Both the position numbers and the translations under genes were made by a program. The notes beneath the pieces are model-generated. The model saw only the letters and a program-made list of their open reading frames with translations, had not been told where the DNA came from and did not search any database. Positions 23,586 to 30,049 of a stretch of DNA of 30,049 nt are shown here, in pieces (within the stretch, counting starts at the first letter, position 1; the number at the start of each line of letters is the position of its first letter). This DNA comes from JBOFOR01 sp051654865 (GTDB lineage Bacteria; Bacillota; Clostridia; Peptostreptococcales; Peptostreptococcaceae), in NCBI GenBank assembly GCA_051654865.1, contig JBOFYV010000096.1, positions 1 to 30,049 of the forward strand. The letters run 5' to 3'.

Positions 23586-24296
23586 CTACTCAGCTAACTC
23601 TAATGCTACTTCCATCATTTTTGTGAAAGATGTTTGTCTTTCCTCAGCAGTAGTAGCAACACCTTCTAGAGGAAGGTCAGATATAGTTAATATACAAAGA
23701 GCATTTACACCAGCTCTAGCAGCATTCATATAAAGAGCAGCAGCTTCCATTTCAACTGCTAATATACCCATTTTACTCCATGCTCTTAAAGCATCCATGC
23801 CAGCATCGTGGTAGAACACATCACTTGATAATATATTTCCTACTACAGCATGTATACCTTTTTCGTTTGCTATATTGTAAGCCTTGTTAACTAACTCATA
23901 GCTTGCTATAGGAGCAAAAGTTCCTGGTAAGTTGTATTGAGATCCGAAGTTAGAATCAGTACATGCACCCATACCTATTACTAAATCTTTTATTTTTAAA
24001 TCTGGATTTATAGCTCCAGCAGATCCTATTCTTATTAAGTTTTTAACTCCATAGAAGTGTATTAATTCATAAGAGTATATTCCCATAGAAGGACATCCCA
24101 TCCCACTACCTTGAACAGATATTTTCTTACCTTTGTAGTAACCAGTGTATCCGTACATTCCTCTTACAGTATTGTACTCAACAGCATCTTCTAAAAAATT
24201 CTCAGCTATAAATTTAGCTCTTAGAGGGTCTCCTGGAAGTAAGACAGTTTCAGCTATATCGCCTTTATTTGCATTATTGTGTGGTGTTAATCCCAT
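23586..24296 (-). CDS. deoD: Purine nucleoside phosphorylase, hexameric DeoD type
   Basis: A 236-residue cytoplasmic enzyme that cleaves purine (deoxy)nucleosides with phosphate to free base and (deoxy)ribose 1-phosphate. Motifs are LLPGDPLRAKFIAENF (phosphate site), YTGYYKGKKISVQGSGMGCPSMGIYSYEL, RIGSAGAI, the ribose-binding VEMEAAALY, and the catalytic TISDLPLEG with its Asp intact. The length is normal for the family. AAGGAG precedes the ATG. The gene upstream on the same strand encodes a nucleoside-binding lipoprotein, and an MTA/SAH deaminase is divergent from that, so the product fits a nucleoside uptake and salvage unit. The gap to the lipoprotein gene holds a long hairpin but no clear terminator. 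Confidence 0.96.
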   Translation of the reverse strand: MGLTPHNNANKGDIAETVLLPGDPLRAKFIAENFLEDAVEYNTVRGMYGYTGYYKGKKISVQGSGMGCPSMGIYSYELIHFYGVKNLIRIGSAGAINPDLKIKDLVIGMGACTDSNFGSQYNLPGTFAPIASYELVNKAYNIANEKGIHAVVGNILSSDVFYHDAGMDALRAWSKMGILAVEMEAAALYMNAARAGVNALCILTISDLPLEGVATTAEERQTSFTKMMEVALELAE

Positions 24297-24332
24297 AATT
24301 ATTTTCTCCTTGTTGCATAAAATTTTTTATAT

Positions 24333-24350
24333 GTATAAATATATTTATAC
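24333..24350. other. 18-bp perfect palindrome before deoD
   Basis: GTATAAATATATTTATAC is an exact palindrome about 37 bases upstream of the deoD start. It may overlap a promoter (AT-rich -10-like elements on both strands) or be an operator. Confidence 0.35.
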
Positions 24351-24354
24351 TATT

Positions 24355-24412
24355 ATAGCACATAAGAAAATAATTGGTATCACAAATTTGTGAATTATTT
24401 CCTATGTGCTAT
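24355..24412 (-). other. Long hairpin between the BMP lipoprotein and deoD genes
   Basis: The arm ATAGCACATAAGAAAATAATT (24355-24375) pairs with the arm ATTATTTCCTATGTGCTAT (ending 24412), with one mismatch/bulge region. The apical CACAAATTTGTG is itself palindromic. On the minus strand no T-run follows, so it looks more like an mRNA stabiliser or processing/attenuation structure in a bmp-deoD transcript than a terminator. Confidence 0.6.
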
Positions 24413-24432
24413 GAATTATACTTTAGTTATTA

Positions 24433-25473
24433 TTATTGTTGTTTAAACTTTTTATATTCATTCTCGTTAGAAGGAACTTTTATTTCACCCTTTTTTATTT
24501 TCTCCGCTTGTTCTTCAACAAAAGCTAAAATTTCAGTATCAACATTTTTATCAGTAGAAGGAGCTATTCCAACACCATCTTCGTTTAATCCAAATACTGT
24601 AACTTCTCCACCTTTAAATTCACCATTAACTAATTTTTTAATAGTAGAGTAAACTGCTGTATCAACTCTTTTCATAGCTGATGTTATTACGTTATCAGGA
24701 GCTAATGAATTTTGATCTTTATCAACACCTATAGCCATCTTGTTAGACTCTTTAGCAGCTTCGATAGCACCGTTACCAGTACTTCCTGCAGCTGTAAATA
24801 TTACATCAACATCACTATTGTACATTTGATTAGAGATTGCTTTTCCTTTAGCAGCATCTGCATATGTATCAGCATATTGTCTTAGTACCTTAGTTGCACC
24901 TGCAGCCTCAGCACCAGCTAAATAACCATACTCAAACTTTTCTATTACAGGAGATTTAGTTCCTCCTATAAATCCTACAGCACCAGTTTCACTTTTCTTA
25001 CCTGCTATTAGTCCTACTAGATAAGAAGCTTCTTCAGCTTTGAACATTAAAGAGTTTACGTTTTCTGGTTGTTCATTTCCGTATTCATGGTCTATTATTG
25101 CAAATTTCTTTTCGGGATAATTTGAAGCGGCATCTTTTATAGCAGCATCCATTTGGAATCCAACACCTATTATTAAATCAGCATCTTCATCTATTGCATT
25201 TTCAACATTCGGTACATAGTCAGCAGCTTGCTTTGATTCGAAAACTTGAACTTCTACACCTAATTCTTTTTCAGCTTTTTGCAAGCCTTCCCATGCACTT
25301 TGATTAAAGGATTCATCGTTTATTCCACCAACATCTGAAACTAATGCTATTTTTAGTGATTTTGACTTGTCACCTTTAGCGTCACTTTCTTCTGTTGTAG
25401 AGCTACATCCAATCAAAGCAGAAGTTGTTACAGATAAAATAAGTCCCATAGACAATAACTTTTTTAATTTCAT
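24433..25473 (-). CDS. BMP family nucleoside-binding lipoprotein (PnrA-like)
   Basis: A 346-residue substrate-binding lipoprotein. The signal peptide ends at lipobox LIGC (Cys22 or 23), followed by a Ser/Thr/Glu linker. The mature domain starts LKIALVSDVGGINDESFNQS, the hallmark of basic membrane protein / PnrA proteins that bind purine nucleosides. DLIIGVGFQMDAAI, EEASYLVGLIAGKKSETGAVG, GYLAGAEAAGA and VIFTAAGSTGNGAIEAA cover both lobes of the periplasmic-binding fold. It delivers nucleosides to an ABC transporter of the NupOPQ kind, whose genes are not in this window. GGGAGG lies seven bases before the ATG. Expression is probably purine-responsive through the box in its promoter. Confidence 0.93.
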   Translation of the reverse strand: MKLKKLLSMGLILSVTTSALIGCSSTTEESDAKGDKSKSLKIALVSDVGGINDESFNQSAWEGLQKAEKELGVEVQVFESKQAADYVPNVENAIDEDADLIIGVGFQMDAAIKDAASNYPEKKFAIIDHEYGNEQPENVNSLMFKAEEASYLVGLIAGKKSETGAVGFIGGTKSPVIEKFEYGYLAGAEAAGATKVLRQYADTYADAAKGKAISNQMYNSDVDVIFTAAGSTGNGAIEAAKESNKMAIGVDKDQNSLAPDNVITSAMKRVDTAVYSTIKKLVNGEFKGGEVTVFGLNEDGVGIAPSTDKNVDTEILAFVEEQAEKIKKGEIKVPSNENEYKKFKQQ

Positions 25474-25513
25474 TATTTTGCCTCCCTAAATAAGTCAATA
25501 TATATTTGTCTTG

Positions 25514-25542
25514 ATTTTACAAGAATGTTCGTAAAAATACAA
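25514..25542 (-). promoter_or_regulatory. BMP gene promoter with PurBox-like motif in the spacer
   Basis: On the minus strand TTGTAT (25542-25537), a 17-base spacer and TAAAAT (25519-25514) make a plausible sigma-A promoter. The spacer carries ACGAACATTC (25532-25523), identical to the motif at 5649-5658 in the nucleosidase lipoprotein leader. Confidence 0.5.
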
Positions 25543-25622
25543 CAAAAACTTTTTATAATATGCATTATAATACTAATTATCTTTTAATTTTAACTAAAAA
25601 AATATAAAAACAAGAAAAATAA

Positions 25623-25651
25623 TTTACAAAATATCGAATATTATATAAAAT
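25623..25651 (+). promoter_or_regulatory. Candidate promoter of the MTA/SAH deaminase gene
   Basis: TTTACA (25623-25628), 17 bases and TAAAAT (25646-25651) lie about 50 bases before the start codon. The surrounding region is very AT-rich, so the call is tentative. Confidence 0.4.
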
Positions 25652-25701
25652 AAGTTTAATATAGTTCATAAAATATCAAGGATAAAAAGGTGGTACATTT
25701 A

Positions 25702-27066
25702 ATGAAACAGTTATTTATAAAAAATGCTTATTTAATAACAATGAATGAAGATAGAGAAGTATATGAGAATGGTAGTATCTTAATAGAAGATAATAAAATA
25801 AAAGCAGTAGGGCATTTTGATGAAGGTATAGTAAACAGAGATGCTGAGATTTATGATGCAAATGGAAAAGTATTATTGCCTGGATTTGTAAATACTCATG
25901 TTCATCTATCTCAACAATTAGGTAGAGGTATAGCTGATGATGTAGATTTACTAACTTGGCTGAGAGATAGAGTTTGGCCATATGAAAGTAGTTTTAACTA
26001 TGAAGACTCATTAATATCATCAACAGCATGCTGTATTGAATTAATACGTAGTGGTGTTACAACCTTCTTAGAATCAGGTGGACAATATGTAGATGCTATG
26101 GTTGAAGCAGTAGATAAAACAGGTATAAGAGCATGTCTTGCAAAATCAGTAATGGACCAAGGTATAGGACTTCCAGAGGCTTGGCAAAAGACTTGTGAAG
26201 AAGAATTAAATACTCAAATTGATTTATTTGAAAGGTTTAATGATACTTCAAATGAAAGAGTAAAGATATGGTTTGCTCTAAGAACAATATTCAACAACTC
26301 AGATGAGTTAATAGTAAAAACAAAAGAGTTAGCAGATAAATATAATACAGGAATACATATGCACGTAGCAGAAATAGCAGATGAAAATGATTTTGCTAAA
26401 ACAAGAGAGGGCTTATCTACAGTTGAGCATTTAAATAAGTTAGGGGTATTAGGTAGTAACTTATTAGCGGTTCATACAGTATGGTTGACTAATAGAGAAC
26501 TAGATTTATTTAGATTAAACAATGTGAAAGTATCTCATAACCCAGGTGCTGCTATGAAAGTTGTTCTTGGATTTGCATCTATACCTGAAATGTTAGAAAA
26601 AGGTATACCAGTTTCTATAGGTACAGATGGAGCACCATCAAACAATAGAATGGATATGATGAGAGATATGTATCTAACTTCATTAATACACAAAGGAAGA
26701 ACATTAAATCCTACAGTAGTAAATGCAGAGACTATACTAGAAATGGCTACAATAAATGGAGCTAAGTGTGCTTTGTTAGATAAAGAAATAGGTAGTTTAG
26801 AAGTAGGTAAAAAAGCAGATATGGTAATTTTAAATCCAAACACAATTCATTCTATGCCAATGAATAACCCTATAGGAAATATAGTTTATTCTATGAGTAG
26901 TGAAAATGTTGAGTCTACAATTTGTGATGGTAAGTGGTTAATGAAAGAAAAAGAAATATTAGTACTAGATGAATCTAAGTTACTAGAAGAAGTAGTTGTA
27001 CAAGCTGAAAAAATAAGAACTAAAGCTAATATAAAATTAACTACAAACTTTAAAATAATAAAATAA
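25702..27066 (+). CDS. mtaD: 5-methylthioadenosine/S-adenosylhomocysteine deaminase (amidohydrolase)
   Basis: A 454-residue metal-dependent amidohydrolase. ATG 25702 is preferred, because AGGTGG (25688-25693) gives normal spacing; the longer frame begins inside that site. The N-terminal beta domain is followed by the metal motif PGFVNTHVHLSQ (His66, His68). GIHMHVAE supplies the next His, LAVHTVWLT another His, and SIGTDGAPSNNRMD the catalytic Asp. The SAH-deaminase-like signature ADDVDLLTWLRDRVWPYES is present, and the C-terminus closes the beta domain (VGKKADMVILN). The enzyme converts methylthioadenosine or S-adenosylhomocysteine to the inosine form. Adenosine and other adenine nucleosides are possible alternatives within the family. 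It is divergent from the BMP gene. Confidence 0.9.
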   Translation: MKQLFIKNAYLITMNEDREVYENGSILIEDNKIKAVGHFDEGIVNRDAEIYDANGKVLLPGFVNTHVHLSQQLGRGIADDVDLLTWLRDRVWPYESSFNYEDSLISSTACCIELIRSGVTTFLESGGQYVDAMVEAVDKTGIRACLAKSVMDQGIGLPEAWQKTCEEELNTQIDLFERFNDTSNERVKIWFALRTIFNNSDELIVKTKELADKYNTGIHMHVAEIADENDFAKTREGLSTVEHLNKLGVLGSNLLAVHTVWLTNRELDLFRLNNVKVSHNPGAAMKVVLGFASIPEMLEKGIPVSIGTDGAPSNNRMDMMRDMYLTSLIHKGRTLNPTVVNAETILEMATINGAKCALLDKEIGSLEVGKKADMVILNPNTIHSMPMNNPIGNIVYSMSSENVESTICDGKWLMKEKEILVLDESKLLEEVVVQAEKIRTKANIKLTTNFKIIK

Positions 27067-27165
27067 AAATAAAATATATAAATTAAATTCAATGTGCTAC
27101 TAAAGTACATTAAAACATACTATATAAATAAAGAACAATGTTAAAAAGGGTATTTTGAGCAAAGT

Positions 27166-27230
27166 GAATTTTTTATAAATTGGCCTGTAGAGTTCAAAGA
27201 TAGAACTCTGTGGGCCTTTGCTATTTTACA
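27166..27230 (+). terminator. Structured terminator region after the deaminase gene
   Basis: GGCCTGTAGAGTTC (27182-27195) pairs with GAACTCTGTGGGCC (27203-27216) around AAAGATA, with three consecutive G-U pairs. Outside it GCAAA and TTTGC can pair across an asymmetric bulge. The T-run after the stem is weak (TTTGCTATTTT). Confidence 0.6.
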
Positions 27231-27238
27231 AAAATAGA

Positions 27239-27347
27239 TTGACAATAGATGGTAAAACACATACAATAACTCATATACAAATGAGGCGTAAACAAAATTA
27301 TGAAATAAATCTCCTTAAAACCACATATTTTAAGGAGTTATTTTTTT
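27239..27347 (+). ncRNA. Candidate small RNA with its own promoter and terminator
   Basis: TTGACA (27239-27244), a 17-base spacer and TACAAT (27262-27267) form a near-consensus promoter. About 75 bases after the expected start lies a perfect terminator: CTCCTTAAAA (27311-27320), CCACATA loop, TTTTAAGGAG (27328-27337), then TTATTTTTTT. No ribosome binding site precedes the only short frame inside (24 codons from ATG 27281). The terminator may also serve the convergent gene at 27363. The transcript has not been shown; the call rests on the promoter-terminator pairing alone. Confidence 0.45.
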
Positions 27348-27362
27348 GCAATTAATTATTTA

Positions 27363-28100
27363 CTAATTTTTATGTGGTTTTATGTTTTTACAAAGTATTT
27401 TATAAAGCATATTTCCATAAGATTTTTTTATAAAACTTACTTTAGTATTAGGGTAGTAAGAGCTAGTTAACCAATCTTGTTTATCCCAGTATTCTTTATC
27501 AAATGGAAATACATTTGTAGCTAAAGCCCTTTGAACGTTGTAAGTACTGATTTCTTTGAATGAAGGTTTATAACCAACTCCATTAGCGTTTACTAAAGTT
27601 ATAAAATTATTTATTTCATTCTTTGAAATAGGAGTAGCAAAGCTTTTACCATTTCTGCTTACACTGCCACACAAAGCTACACCCCATTGAACAAGCGATT
27701 CTTCTATAGAGCTTAATGTACTTTTTATACCGGATCCTTGTGTATTTGCAAGTAATAAAGTTGGTTTTTGTGCAACGGGAGAACGATGGAACCAAGAACA
27801 AGTTCTATCAATAAATGTTTTTAATATTCCAGTCATATTATTAAGATAAACAGGAGTACCGATTACTAAGCCATCACATTCAATTATTTTATTCATTATA
27901 ATGTCAGCGTCATCTTTTACAAAACATCCACCCTTCATAACACATACTTCACAGCCACGGCAAAAATCAAGCTTATAATCTTTTAAAGAAATTATCTCTG
28001 TAGAAAAACCTTCTTCTATTAATAATTTTTCTATTGAAACTAATAAGTTATAAGTGTTCTTTTTACGATTACTAGAATTAATTAAAAGTATTTTTTTCAT
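27363..28100 (-). CDS. Flavodoxin-fold NAD(P)H-dependent oxidoreductase (iron-sulfur flavoprotein type)
   Basis: A 245-residue protein. ILLINSSNRKKNTYNLL is the FMN phosphate loop. FCRGCEVCVMKGGC (Cys 47, 50, 53, 59) is the cysteine cluster seen in iron-sulfur flavoproteins, followed by DDADIIMNKIIECDGLVIGTPVYLNNMTGILKTFIDRT, the second flavin loop and dimer helix. The C-terminal 80 residues extend beyond the core fold and are basic. TTGGAGG is eight bases from the ATG. The gene is divergent from marR with three MarR-type operators between, so it is probably induced together with the efflux pump and may reduce a quinone, nitro compound or similar toxic substrate. That role is inferred from context. 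Confidence 0.85.
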   Translation of the reverse strand: MKKILLINSSNRKKNTYNLLVSIEKLLIEEGFSTEIISLKDYKLDFCRGCEVCVMKGGCFVKDDADIIMNKIIECDGLVIGTPVYLNNMTGILKTFIDRTCSWFHRSPVAQKPTLLLANTQGSGIKSTLSSIEESLVQWGVALCGSVSRNGKSFATPISKNEINNFITLVNANGVGYKPSFKEISTYNVQRALATNVFPFDKEYWDKQDWLTSSYYPNTKVSFIKKSYGNMLYKILCKNIKPHKN

Positions 28101-28165
28101 AACATTACCTCCAAGATTAATTATAGTATATAGAAAATTTATTAAAATATAAATATAAAAATAAA

Positions 28166-28253
28166 TAGTTGCAAATGCAACTTAATAATGATATTATATG
28201 TTAGTTGACTATGCAACTAATCTTGTATGGATATAGTTGATATTGCAACTATA
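28166..28253. promoter_or_regulatory. Three tandem MarR-type operators
   Basis: The sites are TAGTTGCAAATGCAACTTA (28166-28184), TTAGTTGACTATGCAACTAA (28201-28220) and a third with arms TATAGTTG and CAACTATA (28232-28253, six-base spacer). They share TAGTTG-N6-CAACT. The first overlaps a possible -35 (TTGCAA, with TATTAT 17 bases on) for marR, the last ends just before its ribosome binding site, and the group also covers the likely promoter of the divergent reductase. Confidence 0.85.
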
Positions 28254-28269
28254 AAGCTAGGAGGAAATT

Positions 28270-28719
28270 ATGGAAAATAAAACAAAAGAACCGATTGGAA
28301 AATTCGTTTCTCAAATATATAGAAAAGGAAATTCTTTTATAACTAGGGAATTATCTCAATATGGAATAGGCTTTGGGCAAGTAATGTTTTTACTTCAACT
28401 ATATAGAAAAGACGGAATAAGCCAAGAAGAGATAACAGAAAATTTAAATATAGATAAAGCTACAACTTGTAGGGCAATCAAAAAATTACAAGACGAAGGT
28501 TTTGTAACTAGAGAAAAAGACGAAGAGGATAAAAGAGCTTATAAAGTATACTTGACAGATAAGTCAAAAAATTTAAAAGATAATATATATGGTGTATTAG
28601 AAGAATGGGATAATATACTTTCTATAAATATTACAGAAGAAGAAAGAGAAAATTTAATTAATACACTTAAAAAAATATGTATAAATTCAAGTTTAAAAAA
28701 GGAGGAGACTTATGAATAA
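28270..28719 (+). CDS. MarR family transcriptional regulator (MepR-like)
   Basis: A 149-residue winged-helix repressor. The core is QVMFLLQLYRKDGISQEEITENLNIDKATTCRAIKKLQDEGFVTREKDEEDKRAYKVYLTDK (about 37-100). It contains the recognition helix KATTCRAIKKL and the wing with conserved DxRAY, where DKR is typical. Terminal helices supply the dimer interface. AGGAGG lies seven bases before the ATG. It overlaps the MATE gene start by eight bases, a layout like mepR-mepA of staphylococci, where the repressor controls itself and the pump and is released by drugs. The three palindromes upstream are its likely binding sites. Confidence 0.93.
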   Translation: MENKTKEPIGKFVSQIYRKGNSFITRELSQYGIGFGQVMFLLQLYRKDGISQEEITENLNIDKATTCRAIKKLQDEGFVTREKDEEDKRAYKVYLTDKSKNLKDNIYGVLEEWDNILSINITEEERENLINTLKKICINSSLKKEETYE

Positions 28720-30049
28720 TAATCAACAAATTTTAGGTACAGAACCTATAGGTAAATTACTACTAAAATACTCATTACCAGCCATTATAGGTATGATGGT
28801 AAATGGATTATACAATGTAGTAGATAGAATATTTATAGGAAACATACCAGGGGTTGGACCATTAGCTATTACAGGACTTGGGGTTACAATGCCTATAATG
28901 ACTATAATAATGGCATTTGGAATGCTTATAGGTATCGGTACAGCAACTAATATATCAATAAAGTTAGGTCAAGGTAAGAAAGAAGAAGCAGAAAAGCTTA
29001 TCGGAAATGCAATTACACTATGTATAATAGTAGGATTATTACTAACAACAATAGGAATAGTTTTTGGAGATCAAATATTAGAACTATTTGGAGCAAGTGA
29101 AGGTAGTTTACAGTATGCAAAAGCATATATAAATATAATACTATTAGGAAGTGTATTTAACTTAATGGGATTCTCATTCAACAGTATAATAAGAGGGGAT
29201 GGAAATCCAAAGTTATCTGCTACAATAATGGTTGTAGGATGTGTAACTAACATTATATTAGATGCAGTATTTATATACGGATTTAAAATGGGAATACAAG
29301 GAGCAGCACTTGCAACTATAACTTCTCAATTTATAACAGCATTATGGGGATTATCTTATTATTTAAAAGGTAAATCTAACCTAAAGTTTAAAGCATCAAA
29401 TTTAAAATTAGATAAATCATTAATAAAAATGATAGTAGCAATAGGTTCAGCACCATTTGCAATGCAAATAGCTGCAAGTTGTGTACAAATAATATGCAAC
29501 AATTCATTAAGAACTTATGGAGGAGACTTGGCTATAGGAGCTATGGCTACAATAAACTCTATAATAATGATGGTAGGTATGCCTATAGTAGGTATAAGCC
29601 AAGGAGCTCAACCTATAATAGGATTTAACTATGGAAGTAAACAATATGATAGAGTAGAAAAGACTCTTAAATTATGTATGATAGCAGCTGTAATAGGATT
29701 ATCTATGGGATGGATTGTTGTTCAAGTATTCCCAGAACCAATAGTAGCAATGTTTAATAGTGATAAAGAATTAGTAAGTATATCAATAGATGGAATTAGA
29801 AAATATTTAAGTATGATGCCGTTAATAGGTATATCTATGATAGGATCTAATTATATTCAATCAATTGGTAAGGCGAAGGAAGCAATGTTCTTAAGTTTAC
29901 TTAGACAGGTAATATTATTAGTACCAATGATGTTATTCTTACCTAAGATATTTGGATTAAATGGAATTTGGTTTGCACAACCAATAGCAGATGTTATATC
30001 TTGCGTTGTAACTGCTATAGTAGTAATTAGAGAAGTAAAATCACATAAA
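28712..30049 (+). CDS. MATE family efflux transporter (MepA-like), 3' end beyond window
   Basis: The frame from ATG 28712 stays open to the last base (446 codons), with no stop inside the window. GGAGGAG in the end of marR provides the ribosome binding site. The protein opens GTEPIGKLLLKYSLPAIIGMMV, then NGLYNVVDRIFIGNIPGVGPLAI, closely similar to the MATE protein at 10661 (456 residues), so it is probably only a few codons short of complete. Twelve helices in two halves and the motif PIVGISQGAQPIIGFNYGSK in the second half fit MepA-type multidrug exporters driven by cation exchange. Coupled expression with MarR suggests drug-inducible efflux. Confidence 0.93.
   Translation, partial: MNNNQQILGTEPIGKLLLKYSLPAIIGMMVNGLYNVVDRIFIGNIPGVGPLAITGLGVTMPIMTIIMAFGMLIGIGTATNISIKLGQGKKEEAEKLIGNAITLCIIVGLLLTTIGIVFGDQILELFGASEGSLQYAKAYINIILLGSVFNLMGFSFNSIIRGDGNPKLSATIMVVGCVTNIILDAVFIYGFKMGIQGAALATITSQFITALWGLSYYLKGKSNLKFKASNLKLDKSLIKMIVAIGSAPFAMQIAASCVQIICNNSLRTYGGDLAIGAMATINSIIMMVGMPIVGISQGAQPIIGFNYGSKQYDRVEKTLKLCMIAAVIGLSMGWIVVQVFPEPIVAMFNSDKELVSISIDGIRKYLSMMPLIGISMIGSNYIQSIGKAKEAMFLSLLRQVILLVPMMLFLPKIFGLNGIWFAQPIADVISCVVTAIVVIREVKSHK

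Noticed and set aside
27281..27355. 24-codon frame inside the candidate small RNA
   Set aside because: There is no ribosome binding site, and the last codons run through the terminator stem and its T-tract.

Overview
The window is about 30 kb of very AT-rich DNA from a low-GC Gram-positive anaerobe. It is most probably a clostridium of the Peptostreptococcaceae (Clostridioides/Paraclostridium/Romboutsia type). This rests on the base composition, the strong GGAGG ribosome binding sites, short intergenic gaps, and gene content: reverse rubrerythrin, DUF1540, DUF4179 anti-sigma, SigI/RsgI, a BceAB-type exporter and MepRA-like drug efflux. The assignment comes from composition and gene families only, not from a marker gene. 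No rRNA, tRNA, CRISPR array, transposase or phage gene was seen.

Layout. 1-2282: end of a BceAB-type peptide-sensing/resistance ABC exporter. 2554-2742: a possible small membrane protein on the minus strand. 2948-5435: an ECF sigma factor, its DUF4179 anti-sigma factor and a glutathione peroxidase. 5695-6555: a lipoprotein of the MTA/SAH nucleosidase family. 6767-12031: a Fur-boxed siderophore ABC operon (binding lipoprotein, two permeases, ATPase) running into a MATE exporter. 12090-14206 (minus): CstA-type transporter preceded by a coupled gene of unknown function. 14397-15532: two overlapping flavodoxin-fold genes. 15755-17457: an ABC-2 exporter. 17567-18001 (minus): a small HTH-like protein. 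18232-20354: an Asp-rich secreted protein, SigI and RsgI. 20474-21359: reverse rubrerythrin and a DUF1540 protein. 21417-22693: an unknown exported protein, ferredoxin and a GNAT protein. 22958-23407: a sigma-factor remnant. 23586-27066: purine nucleoside phosphorylase, a BMP-type nucleoside-binding lipoprotein and a divergent MTA/SAH deaminase. 27363-30049: a flavodoxin-fold reductase divergent from a MarR regulator and a second MATE exporter that runs off the window.

Themes. (i) Envelope stress and sensing: BceAB, two ECF-like loci (one degraded) and SigI/RsgI. (ii) Purine/methylthioadenosine salvage at two distant loci whose promoters share an ACGAACATTC motif resembling a PurR box placed between -35 and -10. 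(iii) Iron uptake under an obvious Fur operator. (iv) Drug efflux behind three near-identical MarR-type operators.

The most unusual structure is a family of long hairpins (about 75 nt, 24-bp arms, loop ending GTCGGT) at 2331-2407, 17481-17557 and 23496-23568 (inverted). All three lie between convergent genes, and the stems show compensatory changes. I do not recognise this family.
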